NCBI RefSeq assembly: GCF_000525855.1
Contig: NZ_AODE01000004.1
Coordinates: 62,001-126,000, forward strand
Length of the DNA stretch: 64,000 nucleotides
Reading direction: 5' to 3'
DNA from: Listeria cornellensis FSL F6-0969
GTDB taxonomy: Bacteria > Bacillota > Bacilli > Lactobacillales > Listeriaceae
A program made the position numbers and the translations under genes. The notes beneath the pieces were generated by a model that saw only the letters and a list, made by a program, of their open reading frames with translations, searched no databases and was not told the DNA's origin. Of the stretch, positions 40,947 through 50,418 are shown piece after piece (the stretch's first letter is position 1; each line of letters opens with the position of its first letter).

Positions 40947-42749
40947 TTATTTTACTGTCACATTGATACGTTTGATTTCTTTATATTCTTCATCGACAAA
41001 TACGACTTCTACTTTGTCTGTATCATTTTTGATAAGTCCCTTGATTCCTTTTAGTGTATAGGAATTATTAGCGATATCTAGGTCTGCTTGTTTCGCAACG
41101 GTGCCATTAATCCAAAGTCGAACTTTAGAAGTGTTTTTTCCAAATGATCCGCTAAGTGTATTTTGACCGATTTCGTATGTTTCAGCGGTGAAGCTAGTTT
41201 CATCTAAGTCAGGTTTTGGTGCACTCACGGCGATGCGGTTGATTTCTTTGTATTTAGAATCGACTGCGACAAGTTCAATTTTGTCAAGTGGACTGTTAAT
41301 GAACTGGCGGGCGTTACCGAATGTATATGTGCCATCACCATTCATATCTGCCTGTGTCACTACCTTATCATTCACCCAAAGGCGGACTTTAAAAACATCT
41401 TTTCCTACTTGGCCAGCCATTTGTTTCTCGCCATAGGTATAGGCGTTTACTGTTAATGCATTATCAAGAATAGGTGCGCCAGAAACGATGACTGCTTGAC
41501 GATTGACTTCTACATATTTGCTGTCTACGGCAACGACTTCTATTTTATCACCAACTTTTTTTATGAAGTTTGCGGCTGATGGGAACTCGTAAGTGCCATC
41601 TGGATGGAGGTTACCTTGGACTGCAACGACGCCATTAACCCAAAGACGAACTTTAAAGACGTTTTTGCCGGCTGTTCCAGTTAAAATTGTATCCCCAATC
41701 TTGAATGAATTGCTAGTTAGGGAGTAGTCGATAGCTTCGGTTACATTTGTAGAGGCGCTAGCTGTTTTGCCATTGCTTACTTTTGTAACGGTTGCAGTGA
41801 TTGTTGCGTTGGGTGCTTGTTTTTCGATATCAATTTCAAATGTTCCATCGGCGTTTACGGTACCAGTACCGATGACTGTATCACCGTTTTTGATGGATAC
41901 TGATGCATTTGGTTCCCCCTTACCGATTGCTTTTGTAGAGTTGCTTGTTAAGGCTTCGATAGTTGTTGGGGCGATAGTGTTGAATGCTTCGATTGCTTTG
42001 TCGATATTAGCTTGCAGTGCTTCTTTTTGGGTTACATTCGAAAGAGCGCTAACTAATTCCTGTGCTGCATTGATAGCTGCTAGTGTTAGTGTTGGCTGGA
42101 TTGCTTTCGATGTATCATTATCGATAAATAAGGATTGTACAGCTTTTTCAGCTTTTTGGAAGGCGATAGAAACAGTAGCAGAGGCTAGGGTATATTTTAC
42201 ATTATCCACCACTACATAAATGGATGCTATTTGGTCATCCTTCCATCCACCTTGTTGTGCGCCAGTTGCTGTTTTTGACAAGTAGTAGGCAGCACCGTTA
42301 CTTATTAAATGTCCTGCATATTTTCCGTTTTTTTCAAGTGTGTAAGAAAATTTGTATCCTGCTGGTATTGATACGTCGAATTGCACAACGTAGTTATCTG
42401 TGATGTTTAACCTCTGGAAAGCATGGATAGCGGTGTAAGCATCTGTCGCTTTTTTGAGGTTTACTTGCAATGCAACTTTGTCTGTTTCATTTTCAATAGC
42501 GTCTATCAATGTTGCAGTGTTGTCGAGGTCTGCCTGAGATATGTTGATGTGGATACCTTTTGCGGTGTTACCATCAACGAATAAAGCATCCAATGCAGAT
42601 TTAGCATCGTTTACCTGTTCGGCAGGTGTTTTTGTGGATACCTGACTTTCTGCTGCATGCGTCCCAAGCGGCAAGGTTGTTAATACCGTGCTTGCTAGTA
42701 CGTTTGTTGCTAGAATGACTGTGGCTACTTTTTTGATATTCTTATTCAT
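40947..42749 (-). CDS. Secreted modular protein with Cry-toxin D5-like and Ig-like repeats
   Basis: 600 residues with a signal peptide (hydrophobic core VATVILATNVLASTVL; probable cleavage after GTHA). Two helical repeats resemble the Cry1Ac D5 module (about 45-115 and 195-260). A bacterial Ig-like segment follows (about 262-335). Three further repeats of about 80 residues share the pattern KVRLWVNG...Q.D...DGTY and VVAVDSKY..VNR. It has no LPXTG, GW or LysM anchor, so it may be released or bind the wall loosely. Such modules are common in Listeria surface proteins; the ligand is unknown. Confidence 0.75.
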   Translation of the reverse strand: MNKNIKKVATVILATNVLASTVLTTLPLGTHAAESQVSTKTPAEQVNDAKSALDALFVDGNTAKGIHINISQADLDNTATLIDAIENETDKVALQVNLKKATDAYTAIHAFQRLNITDNYVVQFDVSIPAGYKFSYTLEKNGKYAGHLISNGAAYYLSKTATGAQQGGWKDDQIASIYVVVDNVKYTLASATVSIAFQKAEKAVQSLFIDNDTSKAIQPTLTLAAINAAQELVSALSNVTQKEALQANIDKAIEAFNTIAPTTIEALTSNSTKAIGKGEPNASVSIKNGDTVIGTGTVNADGTFEIDIEKQAPNATITATVTKVSNGKTASASTNVTEAIDYSLTSNSFKIGDTILTGTAGKNVFKVRLWVNGVVAVQGNLHPDGTYEFPSAANFIKKVGDKIEVVAVDSKYVEVNRQAVIVSGAPILDNALTVNAYTYGEKQMAGQVGKDVFKVRLWVNDKVVTQADMNGDGTYTFGNARQFINSPLDKIELVAVDSKYKEINRIAVSAPKPDLDETSFTAETYEIGQNTLSGSFGKNTSKVRLWINGTVAKQADLDIANNSYTLKGIKGLIKNDTDKVEVVFVDEEYKEIKRINVTVK

Positions 42750-43026
42750 TTTTTATTAAACCCTCCATATTGTTTGGTATACTCTATCATACCGATTAAT
42801 AATAGCATGGATGGATAGACGAAAAAATACAGGATTTCCGATAAATGGAAGATAGTTATGTATATTTTGTGACTTTTTTAGTATAAAATGAAACGCCCGG
42901 CTGATTTACTTTGTTAGGTTTTTGATTGGAGGTATGGTAAAATGGGGTTGTGTAACAGTATAGAAGGAAGTAGCTTGGAATAGCATAATGGGACTACTTT
43001 TTGAGATAGGAAAGGTTGGGCTATAG
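42750..43026. other. Intergenic region upstream of rapZ
   Basis: A 277-base gap between divergent genes. On the minus strand, TATGAT near 42788-42793 and GGAGGG before 42749 can serve the secreted protein. On the plus strand, GGTATGGTAAAATGGG near 42931-42947 may hold the -10 of the rapZ operon. I see no ORF, repeat or riboswitch-like structure. Confidence 0.45.
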
Positions 43027-43902
43027 ATGGCGACGAATCATTTGAAACTAGTGATTATTACGGGTATGAGTGGGGCAGGTAAGACTGTTGCAATGCAATC
43101 TTTGGAGGATCTAGGTTACTTTTGTGTGGATAATTTACCGCCTAGTTTATTGCCGAAGTTCTGGGAATTGATGAAGGAATCGGGCAAAATGAATAAAATT
43201 GCGCTTGTGATGGATTTGCGGGGACGCGAGTTTTTTGATTCGATTCAACCGGCGCTTGATGAGCTAGATAATACATCGTTTATTACGACGAAAATGTTGT
43301 TTTTGGATGCGGATGATCAGGTTTTGGTGTCTCGTTATAAGGAGACTCGTCGCCATCATCCATTGGAGCCGAATGGTTCTGTGTTGGAGGGGATTCGTCA
43401 GGAGCGCGAGTTGTTGGAGGACTTGAAAGGACGTTCGCAGCTTGTGATTAATACGTCGACATTGGCGCCACGTGAGCTTCGGGAACGGATGAATAATGAG
43501 TTTCAGACGAGTGAACGGGAAATTTTCAACGTGCAGGTGATGTCGTTTGGTTTTAAATATGGTTTGCCGATTGATGCCGACTTGGTTTTTGATGTACGGT
43601 TCTTGCCGAATCCGCATTATATTGATAAGATGCGTCCGCTGACTGGGCTTGATAAGGATGTTTATAATTATGTGATGAAATGGCCGGAGACGGAGACTTT
43701 CCTCAATAAAGTGATGGATATGTTGCTGTTCACGTTGCCGTTTTATAAGCGTGAAGGGAAGACGCAGTTGGTGATTGCGATTGGTTGTACTGGCGGGCAA
43801 CATCGATCTGTGGCGCTTTCGGAGTATGTTGGGAATAACTTGAAAACGAAATATGAAACGCAAATCTCGCATCGTGATATGAAACGCAGAAAGGGAAAGT
43901 AA
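43027..43902 (+). CDS. rapZ: RNase adapter protein RapZ (YvcJ)
   Basis: 291-residue nucleotide-binding protein. Walker A GMSGAGKT (K19), [13 protein letters not shown] and the C-terminal [16 protein letters not shown] motif define the family. In Gram-negatives it guides RNase E; in Bacillus YvcJ is a GTP-binding protein of less clear role. First of the conserved rapZ-yvcK-whiA operon. Confidence 0.93.
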   Translation: MATNHLKLVIITGMSGAGKTVAMQSLEDLGYFCVDNLPPSLLPKFWELMKESGKMNKIALVMDLRGREFFDSIQPALDELDNTSFITTKMLFLDADDQVLVSRYKETRRHHPLEPNGSVLEGIRQERELLEDLKGRSQLVINTSTLAPRELRERMNNEFQTSEREIFNVQVMSFGFKYGLPIDADLVFDVRFLPNPHYIDKMRPLTGLDKDVYNYVMKWPETETFLNKVMDMLLFTLPFYKREGKTQLVIAIGCTGGQHRSVALSEYVGNNLKTKYETQISHRDMKRRKGK

Positions 43903-43903
43903 G

Positions 43904-44869
43904 ATGACAGCGACGGAAAAGCCGAAAGTGGTCGTGATTGGCGGCGGGACAGGTCTGCCGGTCATACTGCGAGGCTTGAAAAAACAACCTATTGATTTGA
44001 CTGCGATTGTCACGGTTGCTGATGATGGCGGAAGTTCGGGCAAGATTCGCGAACAAATGGATGTATTGCCACCTGGTGATATTAGAAACGTGATGGTGGC
44101 GCTGTCGAATACGGATCCGCGGATGGAAGCTCTGATGCAATATCGTTTTAAAGTGGAAGGTGATTTGTCGGGACACGTGATTGGAAACCTGATTTTGACG
44201 GCGTTATCGCAGTTGAATGATAGTTACGTGGAAGCGATTGAAGTACTTAGTAAGGCGATGCGGATTCGTGGAAAAGTGATTCCGGCGACGGATCGACCGC
44301 TGATTTTGAATGCGATTATGGAGGATGGCTCGCTTGTGCAAGGGGAGTCGGCGATTCCGATGCAAGGCCAGCCGATTGATCGCGTGTTTATTACGCCTGC
44401 GGATGTGAAGGCTTTGCCAGCCGCGATTGAGGCGATTCATGACGCGGATTTGATTGTGCTTGGGCCGGGAAGTCTTTATACGAGTATCTTGCCGAGTTTG
44501 TTGGTGCAGGATTTGCAGGATGCGATTTTTGAAAGTAAGGCGTATAAGGTGTATATCTGCAATATTTTGACGCAAGTTGGGGAAACGGATTTCTTCACGG
44601 ACGCGGATCATGCCCAGGTGATTTTGAACCATGTGGGTCGGCCGATTATTGACGCGATGATGATTAATACCGCCGAAGTGCCGCGACATTTGATGTTTCC
44701 TGATGATGTGATGCAAGTCGAGCAGAATTTTGAGAAGGATCATGAGCTGAATATCAACGTCATTGCAGGTGATCTGCTTACCACAGAAGGCGGATTAGTA
44801 AGGCACGCAGCGGATAAAGTGACGAACACATTACTACAGATTCTAATGAATTTGAAAGAAAAGGAATGA
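43904..44869 (+). CDS. yvcK: Gluconeogenesis factor YvcK
   Basis: 321 residues of the CofD-like fold (VVVIGGGTGLPVILRGLK; TVADDGGSSGKIRE; GPGSLYTSILPSL). YvcK is needed for growth on gluconeogenic carbon sources and for normal cell-wall metabolism in Firmicutes, and binds UDP-sugars. It starts one base after the rapZ stop. Confidence 0.93.
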   Translation: MTATEKPKVVVIGGGTGLPVILRGLKKQPIDLTAIVTVADDGGSSGKIREQMDVLPPGDIRNVMVALSNTDPRMEALMQYRFKVEGDLSGHVIGNLILTALSQLNDSYVEAIEVLSKAMRIRGKVIPATDRPLILNAIMEDGSLVQGESAIPMQGQPIDRVFITPADVKALPAAIEAIHDADLIVLGPGSLYTSILPSLLVQDLQDAIFESKAYKVYICNILTQVGETDFFTDADHAQVILNHVGRPIIDAMMINTAEVPRHLMFPDDVMQVEQNFEKDHELNINVIAGDLLTTEGGLVRHAADKVTNTLLQILMNLKEKE

Positions 44870-44875
44870 GGGTCT

Positions 44876-45844
44876 ATGTCCTTTGCCTCGGAAACAAAGA
44901 AAGAATTAACCAATTTAGATATTACAAAGACGGATGCAAAAGTGGAACTGTCGGCGTTTATCCGCATGAACGGTGCTGTGTCGTTTTCTAACCAAATGAT
45001 GGTGGTGGATGTCCAGACGGAGAACGCAGCGATTGCGCGCCGAATGTACCGACTTTTGAAGGAATTGTACCAAGTGCCAATCGAATTATTGGTGCGCAAA
45101 AAAATGAAATTGAAGAAAAATAACGTCTATATTGTGCGTCTGAAGGCTAAGACGAAAGAGATTTTGGCTGATTTGGCGATTTTAAATGATGGTGTGTTTC
45201 AGAATGCGATTAATCCGGCGTTAATTAAGACGAAGAGTGCGCGCCGGGCCTATCTTCGCGGAGCATTTTTGGCGAGTGGGTCGGTGAATAATCCGGAGAC
45301 GTCGTCGTATCATTTGGAGATTAACTCGGTGTATGAGGAGCACAATGACGCGATTTGTAGTTTGATGAACAGTTTCAAGCTCAATGCCCGGACGCTGGAA
45401 CGCCGAAATGGCTATATTACGTACTTGAAAGAGGCGGAAAAGATTACGGAATTCCTGAATATTATCGGAGCAACTGGGGCGCTGCTTCATTTTGAAGACG
45501 TGCGGATTATGCGCGATATGCGGAATTCGGTGAATCGCCTCGTGAATTGTGAGACGGCAAACTTGAATAAAACGATAAACGCGGCGGTGCGGCAAATCGA
45601 TAATATTAAATTTATCGCGGCGGCGGTGGGCTTAGAAGCATTACCTGAAAAGTTACGGGAAATCGCGGTATTGCGTGTTCAATATGAAGACGTGACACTG
45701 CAAGAACTTGGCGACATGCTCTCCAGCGGGCCAATCAGCAAATCAGGAATCAACCACCGTTTGCGGAAACTCGACCAAATCGCGGATCAACTGCGAAGCG
45801 GCGAATCCCCGTCACAGCTTGGACTTAGAATACCTTCTAAATAA
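44876..45844 (+). CDS. whiA: DNA-binding protein WhiA
   Basis: 322 residues: an N-terminal LAGLIDADG homing-endonuclease-like domain without endonuclease function ([26 protein letters not shown]) and a C-terminal helix-turn-helix ([25 protein letters not shown]). In Bacillus WhiA affects chromosome segregation and division. Third gene of the operon. Confidence 0.94.
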   Translation: MSFASETKKELTNLDITKTDAKVELSAFIRMNGAVSFSNQMMVVDVQTENAAIARRMYRLLKELYQVPIELLVRKKMKLKKNNVYIVRLKAKTKEILADLAILNDGVFQNAINPALIKTKSARRAYLRGAFLASGSVNNPETSSYHLEINSVYEEHNDAICSLMNSFKLNARTLERRNGYITYLKEAEKITEFLNIIGATGALLHFEDVRIMRDMRNSVNRLVNCETANLNKTINAAVRQIDNIKFIAAAVGLEALPEKLREIAVLRVQYEDVTLQELGDMLSSGPISKSGINHRLRKLDQIADQLRSGESPSQLGLRIPSK

Positions 45845-45874
45845 ATATAACTAAGAAAAGGATGCGATCAAACC

Positions 45875-46891
45875 ATGTCAAAATTGTTTTCTACGTATAA
45901 AACGAAAGGTCTTACTTTGAAAAACCGTGTAGCGATGTCACCAATGTGTATGTATTCTGTAGAGACGGATGATGGAGTGGCGAACGATTTCCATTTTGCC
46001 CATTACGTTTCCCGCGCGGCAGGTCAAGTTGGCCTTATCATCTTGGAAGCAACAGCGGTACAGGCAGTTGGCCGGATTTCTCATGGCGATTTAGGATTGT
46101 GGGAAGACGCCCAAATTCCAGCCTTGAAGCGAATCGTTGACGGCGTGCATTACCATAAAGGCGCAGTCGGAATCCAGTTGGCACACGCTGGTCGGAAAGC
46201 CGTTTTAGACGTAGATCCAGTCGCACCAAGCCCAGTCGCATTTGATGATGAAAGCAAAAAACCGCACGAACTAACAGCGGTAGAAATAGAAGAAGTTGTT
46301 GCAGATTTCAAAAAAGCAGCCTTCCGCGCGAAAGAAGCTGGATTTGATGTGATTGAAATTCACGCAGCGCACGGCTATTTACTACACGAATTCCTATCAC
46401 CGATTTCGAATTTACGCGAAGACCAATATGGCGGCCCAGCAGGGAACCGTTACCGCGTTTTAGGCGATGTGATTAAAGCCGTTCGTGAAGTTTGGGATGG
46501 CCCACTTTTCGTTCGTATTTCCGCGACCGATTACGCACACGGCGGTTTGACAGTAGACGATTACATTCCGTTTGCCAAGTGGATGAAAGCAGACGGCGCC
46601 GATTTACTAGATGTCAGCAGTGGAGCGCTAGTAAATACCGTTCCAAAAGTATATCCAGGCTATCAAGTACCATTCGCTGAGAAAATTCGCACAGGAGCAG
46701 GAATCGCGACCGGCGCAGTAGGCCTCATTACGACGGGCGTTCAAGCAGAAGAAATCCTGCAAAATGACCGCGCCGATTTGATTTTCCTAGGACGCGAATT
46801 GTTGCGTGACCCGTATTGGGCGAGAACCGCTGCGAAAGATGTTCGCGGGGAAGTAACACCGCCTGAGCAGTATTCGCGTGGTGGTTGGTAA
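45875..46891 (+). CDS. namA: NADPH dehydrogenase NamA (old yellow enzyme)
   Basis: 338-residue FMN enzyme of the YqjM subfamily. C25 and Y27 in SPMCMYSVE correspond to the FMN-modulating Cys and the Tyr of YqjM, and the [14 protein letters not shown] region carries active-site residues. It reduces activated C=C bonds and is linked to oxidative stress. In Listeria it lies between whiA and clpP; here the accessory block begins right after it. Confidence 0.9.
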   Translation: MSKLFSTYKTKGLTLKNRVAMSPMCMYSVETDDGVANDFHFAHYVSRAAGQVGLIILEATAVQAVGRISHGDLGLWEDAQIPALKRIVDGVHYHKGAVGIQLAHAGRKAVLDVDPVAPSPVAFDDESKKPHELTAVEIEEVVADFKKAAFRAKEAGFDVIEIHAAHGYLLHEFLSPISNLREDQYGGPAGNRYRVLGDVIKAVREVWDGPLFVRISATDYAHGGLTVDDYIPFAKWMKADGADLLDVSSGALVNTVPKVYPGYQVPFAEKIRTGAGIATGAVGLITTGVQAEEILQNDRADLIFLGRELLRDPYWARTAAKDVRGEVTPPEQYSRGGW

Positions 46892-46911
46892 GTAGATAGA
46901 AAAGGATAAGC

Positions 46912-46947
46912 AACAAGCACTCCAGATTGATTGGGGTGCTTGTTTTT
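46912..46947 (+). terminator. Terminator after namA
   Basis: Stem AACAAGCACTCC/GGGGTGCTTGTT followed by T5. Confidence 0.8.
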
Positions 46948-47056
46948 GGTTATAAACCTATTCGTTAATACCATTATTTGGGTTCAGACGCTAATTTGGC
47001 ATTTCGACTCAAAACGTGTTATTGTAAAGCTATCTTATAAAAAAGGGAGCGCTTAT

Positions 47057-47671
47057 ATGAAAAAAATGAGAATTATCATCCTATCACTGTGTTGTTTTGT
47101 TTTAGTTTCGTGTGGTGATGAAGATACTAACAGCAAACCCAGTGGAAGCAATGAGCTAAAAGCGAGCATCCATACATCAATCGAAGCTGTTACATATAAT
47201 CAAGCAATCAAAGAATCTGATTTAATAGCAGAAGTCCAGATTGCAAAGAAAAGCGATACAATTTCAGGTGGGAATAATATTGTCCCAAAAACCAAATTTG
47301 AAAGTAAAATTAAAAAAGTCTACGCAGGAGATAAGAAGAATCAGGATATAATTGATATTCTCCAAGATGGCCAAGAAGGACTGGAGATTGAAAATTACCC
47401 ATTATTCCAATCAGGTGAAACGTATATTTTAATGCTGATGGATTCAGGTGATGGTCAGACATTTTGGATTAAAGGTCAAGTAAATGGAACTTATTTAGTC
47501 GATGGAAATACAACACTGAAATTCGGAAATAGCGAGCTTGGTTTGCTTGACAGTAAAAATAATTTAAATTCAGCTGTCATTGAGAAGTTGGAGAATTTCA
47601 ATAATAAAGTTCAGGTGTTAGACACGATAGATTTTCGTGAACGGCTAGATAAAGATTTAAAGAGAAAATAA
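47057..47671 (+). CDS. Small lipoprotein, function unknown
   Basis: 204 residues with a lipoprotein signal ending in LVSCG (Cys at about residue 19). The mature part is hydrophilic with a probable beta-rich core (VYAGDKKNQDIIDILQDGQEG; SGETYILMLMDSGDGQ). I do not recognise a named family. Start at ATG 47057 after AAAAGGGAG. The AT-rich composition differs from the housekeeping genes on either side, consistent with accessory origin. It is separated from the next gene by the first AgrA-type operator. Confidence 0.7.
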   Translation: MKKMRIIILSLCCFVLVSCGDEDTNSKPSGSNELKASIHTSIEAVTYNQAIKESDLIAEVQIAKKSDTISGGNNIVPKTKFESKIKKVYAGDKKNQDIIDILQDGQEGLEIENYPLFQSGETYILMLMDSGDGQTFWIKGQVNGTYLVDGNTTLKFGNSELGLLDSKNNLNSAVIEKLENFNNKVQVLDTIDFRERLDKDLKRK

Positions 47672-47729
47672 AAATTTATTATAAACGCCTTTTTTTGTTC
47701 AATATTGAGAATAAAAGTAATTAATGATA

Positions 47730-47796
47730 GCGTTCAGGATCAATAAAAGACCTTCTAGGACAGATTTGGTTTTATTGATTCTTTTTGTGCTATCCT
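47730..47796 (+). promoter_or_regulatory. AgrA/LytTR-type operator and promoter, site 1
   Basis: GTTCAGGAT (47732-47740) and a degenerate second repeat TTCTAGGAC (47753-47761), start to start 21 bp. The -10 TATCCT ends at 47796, exactly 44 bases from the start of the second repeat. The same geometry is found at sites 2, 3 and 4. AgrA of Staphylococcus binds two 9-bp direct repeats with a 12-bp spacer, the same period. Confidence 0.7.
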
Positions 47797-47839
47797 TAAA
47801 TCTAATAAAAAAATAAAAAAGAAAAAAGGTGGAGAAAAA

Positions 47840-48634
47840 ATGTTGAAAAAAAACAATTATATCTAGTTTATTGGTAGGAGTTATGGTATCATGGACAGCA
47901 AGTGCATCTGTTGCAGCGGCATCAACTGTACAAAATGAAAATGAGGCGACAATTACAACTGTAAGTGAGCTAGAGAAAAAAAATTAATAGCGTGGATTTA
48001 AATGATGAATCTAAATTAAACGCTGAGCGGGAAAACATTATTGAAAATACGGAACCAGAAATTTTAGAAGAATATAAAGAGGATTTACAAAATGAAGTTA
48101 CTGAAGCGACGAACGAATTAGCGGATAGCTTAGAACTAACAACTGATGCTGAAAATCCAGAAAATCAGTATGCTAGTGCGACTACAACATTAGATGATGG
48201 TACGGTATTAGAAGTAAACGTATCTGACACCGCTGTTACAAATTTACTACGTGCAGCAACTACAGAAAAATTTGGAGCAAGAAGTTATAAAGTAGAGTCG
48301 CGTGTATATCATGTATTATATCCAGATGGTTGGATTTGTTTGCTAACTTTCTATAATGTCAATGGATCTGGGTTGACTGCGACAGGAACATCAGTTGGAG
48401 GCACTAGAGGCTTATTCCCGTTATCAATTAATGCTTCGAGTAAGATAACCGATAAAAGAGCTGAAAAAAAATGGATATGATATTAATGGACAAGGGGACT
48501 ATACATTAAATTATGTAGGTACACATGGAATTGGCATATATGTAATGTATCGCACCCTAGTTAGTACAGTGAAATTAAACAAGTTGTATTCAGCTTCTGC
48601 AAGTGTTACTAAAAGCTTTAAACTGTATAAATAG
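47840..48634 (+). CDS. Secreted protein under agr-type control (three apparent frameshifts)
   Basis: About 263 residues when corrected. Start ATG 47840 after GGTGGAG. The frame breaks in three A8 runs (47846-47853, 47976-47983 and 48464-48471), each with one extra A. Removing them gives a Sec signal peptide (SLLVGVMVSWTASASVAAAS), a Glu/Asn-rich helical region, and a C-terminal domain (about 120-263) with DGWICLLTFYNVNGSG and HGIGIYVMYRTLVST that resembles no family I can name. Either the gene is intact with sequence errors or A-tract slippage is real. The upstream operator suggests expression at high cell density. Confidence 0.65.
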
Positions 48635-48659
48635 AATTTAAAGAGGGGGTTATGAAGTA

Positions 48660-48755
48660 ATGAGTCAATATATACCGATTACAATGGTCGCGGTGGTTGT
48701 AATTGTCATAGCTATTCTCACAGTTGTCATCAGAAAGTCTATAAAGAAAAATTAG
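48660..48755 (+). CDS. 31-residue membrane peptide
   Basis: ATG 48660 with AGAGGGGGTT 10 bases upstream. The product is one hydrophobic helix (about 8-24, AVVVIVIAILTVV) with a basic tail RKSIKKN. It lies 25 bases after the secreted protein gene and before a terminator, so it is probably in the same transcript. Size and charge fit a small membrane-active or regulatory peptide; the function is unknown. Confidence 0.55.
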   Translation: MSQYIPITMVAVVVIVIAILTVVIRKSIKKN

Positions 48756-48760
48756 TCTGG

Positions 48761-48794
48761 AAAAGCCTTCGAAAACTTAACTCGAAGGCTTTTC
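48761..48794 (+). terminator. Terminator after the secreted protein and peptide genes
   Basis: Perfect AAAAGCCTTCGA/TCGAAGGCTTTT stem with a 9-10 base loop. Confidence 0.85.
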
Positions 48795-48828
48795 TACGCT
48801 CATATTGCTGATGAATAGGGGAGAAAAA

Positions 48829-48997
48829 ATGAAGAAATATGATGTAATAGAATTTTTTTGTTATCGTACTCATTGTGTCTTTATGGTCTTATGTGGTATT
48901 TGTGATTAGAGTGGTACCAAATGCTATTGGCATCATACTTACAGCCGTTTTATCCATTTTAATCTATGTTGCAACAAGAAGGAGAAGAAGCTCATAG
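48829..48997 (+). CDS. 55-residue membrane protein (apparent frameshift)
   Basis: Start ATG 48829 after GGGGAG. The frame breaks in a T7 run (48853-48859). Removing one T gives MKKYDVIEFF, two hydrophobic helices (VIVLIVSLWSYVVFVI and AIGIILTAVLSILIYV) and a basic end RRRRSS. A strong terminator overlaps the stop. No family recognised. It could be expressed by read-through from site 1. Confidence 0.5.
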
Positions 48998-49034
48998 AAC
49001 CAGCACTTAAAAAATCAGGTGCTGGTTCATTTTC
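48997..49034. terminator. Terminator between two small membrane protein genes
   Basis: GAACCAGCAC/GTGCTGGTTC stem with a 12-base loop. It serves the plus-strand gene and possibly the convergent minus-strand gene. Confidence 0.85.
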
Positions 49035-49051
49035 TGTATTTAAAAATAAAA

Positions 49052-49195
49052 CTAGCACTCAAAATAAAAAAAAGATTCAACAGAAATAATAACCGCAACC
49101 GAAAAACTCTCCCATAGCAAAAAATACCCAACTAAAAATAACATAATCGCTCCTGTAAAAACTCCCAATAAATAATCAACCGCTTCATTTCGCAT
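49052..49195 (-). CDS. 47-residue membrane protein on the minus strand
   Basis: ATG at 49195 with AAAGGACGG upstream on the minus strand. The sequence begins MRNEAVDYLLGVFTGAIMLF and has two hydrophobic stretches. It may end early or late because of a T8 run near its 3' end. It lies about 195 bases downstream of the start site expected for operator site 3, which points at it, so it is probably agr-controlled. Function unknown. Confidence 0.5.
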   Translation of the reverse strand: MRNEAVDYLLGVFTGAIMLFLVGYFLLWESFSVAVIISVESFFYFEC

Positions 49196-49250
49196 CTACT
49201 ATCCCGTCCTTTTGTGTTAAAATTCTAGCAAAAAATTGAAAAAGAATCGC

Positions 49251-49315
49251 GTTCAGGATGAAAAACCAAGCGTTCACGACAAATTTGGTTTTTCGTCTCT
49301 TTTTTGTGTTACTAT
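49251..49315 (+). promoter_or_regulatory. AgrA/LytTR-type operator and promoter, site 2
   Basis: GTTCAGGAT (49251-49259) and GTTCACGAC (49272-49280), 21 bp apart. The -10 TACTAT (49310-49315) ends 44 bases from the start of the second repeat. Very similar to site 1 along its whole length (AAATTTGGTTTTT, TTTTTTGTG). It points right, toward the kinase array. Confidence 0.78.
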
Positions 49316-49389
49316 AAAAAATGTATATTATACGGTTAGCTACTTTCATTTATTGAATAGAATTCGAGTGTCATTGCTCAGTTAAAATA

Positions 49390-49454
49390 ATCATAGCATG
49401 AAAATATGCGCTGTGACCGGTTCTGTCCTGAATGACCTTATTTCCATCCTGAAC
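49390..49454 (-). promoter_or_regulatory. AgrA/LytTR-type operator and promoter, site 3 (leftward)
   Basis: On the minus strand GTTCAGGAT (49454-49446) and ATTCAGGAC (49433-49425), 21 bp apart. The -10 TATGAT (49395-49390) has the same 44-base spacing. It drives leftward transcription across site 2 to the 47-residue membrane protein gene. Confidence 0.75.
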
Positions 49455-49478
49455 GCCAATTCTTTGCATAAAAAAGTA

Positions 49479-49507
49479 TTGCTAACCTGCCAATATACCT
49501 ATATAAT
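49479..49507 (+). promoter_or_regulatory. Housekeeping-type promoter of the kinase array
   Basis: -35 TTGCTA (49479-49484), 17-bp spacer, -10 TATAAT (49502-49507). It begins 24 bases after operator site 3 and is divergent from it, 33 bases before the ATG at 49540. Confidence 0.7.
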
Positions 49508-49539
49508 TAGGAGATTCGATGGTTGAAAAGGAGACTAAC

Positions 49540-50418
49540 ATGCAAGAGATTCAAACCTATTTTCTATCAGCAGTATTAGGTTGTAGCGTACAAATCATTT
49601 CTTTACTTATGGGAATTCAGATTTTCAGCAAGGGAATTTTCTCAAAATTATATTTGATTATCCTATTCTTAATTTTATTGATAAGTGGACTATTGTTGCT
49701 TTATTACGTGCAATATTATTCGTTGGTATTCACGATGTGCGTGTTGATATTCGCAATACGATATAAAAAAGGCACATGGCTATTGTCGCTGAGTTTGCCA
49801 TTTATATGCTTAGTCTATCTCGTTGCAGTGGATTATGTCATAAATTCTTTGGCACTCATGCTATTTCGTTCAAATGTAGAAGAAAACATTTCTAACCCTG
49901 AAATTTACCTTACTATCTACATATCTGGGCTAATCGTGACTTACTTATTCTATAAAGGAAGCGCCAAAATAATATTTAACGAGAAAATCAGAGAAATAGC
50001 AACCAAAAATAAAGTAATGCTACTCATTACACTAATTATCACGATTCTTATTGTATATTTGCACATCTATTTAGAATCAACCTATCAATTTGCAAATGAA
50101 ATTGTGTTCTCAAATGCCATCCTATTCCTCGTCTACTTCCTATCCATCACCATGATTTTTATGCTCATCCTTAAAACCAGCGAACGGCAGGCGGAGGCGG
50201 TGAGTCAGGCGTTAAAAAAACAGCAATTAGAGGAATATGTAGCATCGATGGAAAAGCTATACAGTGAAATGAATACGTTTCGGCATGATTATATTAACAT
50301 TTTGGCGAGTTTGAATGGTTATATCGAACAGGGCGACCAAACCTTACTGCAGGTGTATTTTGAAGATACGATTTTGCCGTTATATATAAATAGAGAAACT
50401 GGAGGCAGCGAAGAATGA
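49540..50418 (+). CDS. AgrC-like sensor with phospho-acceptor His but no ATPase domain (HK1)
   Basis: 292 residues. Six or so membrane helices fill about 1-205, as in AgrC sensors, followed by a coiled coil and the dimerisation motif TFRHDYINILASL with H249. The protein stops some 35 residues later (TILPLYINRETGGSEE), exactly where the CA (ATPase) domain of AgrC would begin. No out-of-frame CA coding follows; the next gene overlaps by 4 bases. An ATG at 49519 is in frame, but the one at 49540 has a better ribosome site (AAAGGAG) and fits the mapped promoter. Predicted: senses a ligand and accepts phosphate from a partner. Confidence 0.75.
   Translation: MQEIQTYFLSAVLGCSVQIISLLMGIQIFSKGIFSKLYLIILFLILLISGLLLLYYVQYYSLVFTMCVLIFAIRYKKGTWLLSLSLPFICLVYLVAVDYVINSLALMLFRSNVEENISNPEIYLTIYISGLIVTYLFYKGSAKIIFNEKIREIATKNKVMLLITLIITILIVYLHIYLESTYQFANEIVFSNAILFLVYFLSITMIFMLILKTSERQAEAVSQALKKQQLEEYVASMEKLYSEMNTFRHDYINILASLNGYIEQGDQTLLQVYFEDTILPLYINRETGGSEE

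Noticed and set aside
43264-44743. Long minus-strand ORFs (up to 259 codons) over rapZ and yvcK
   Set aside because: Shadows caused by codon bias of the real genes; Arg/His/Ile-rich products with no motifs.
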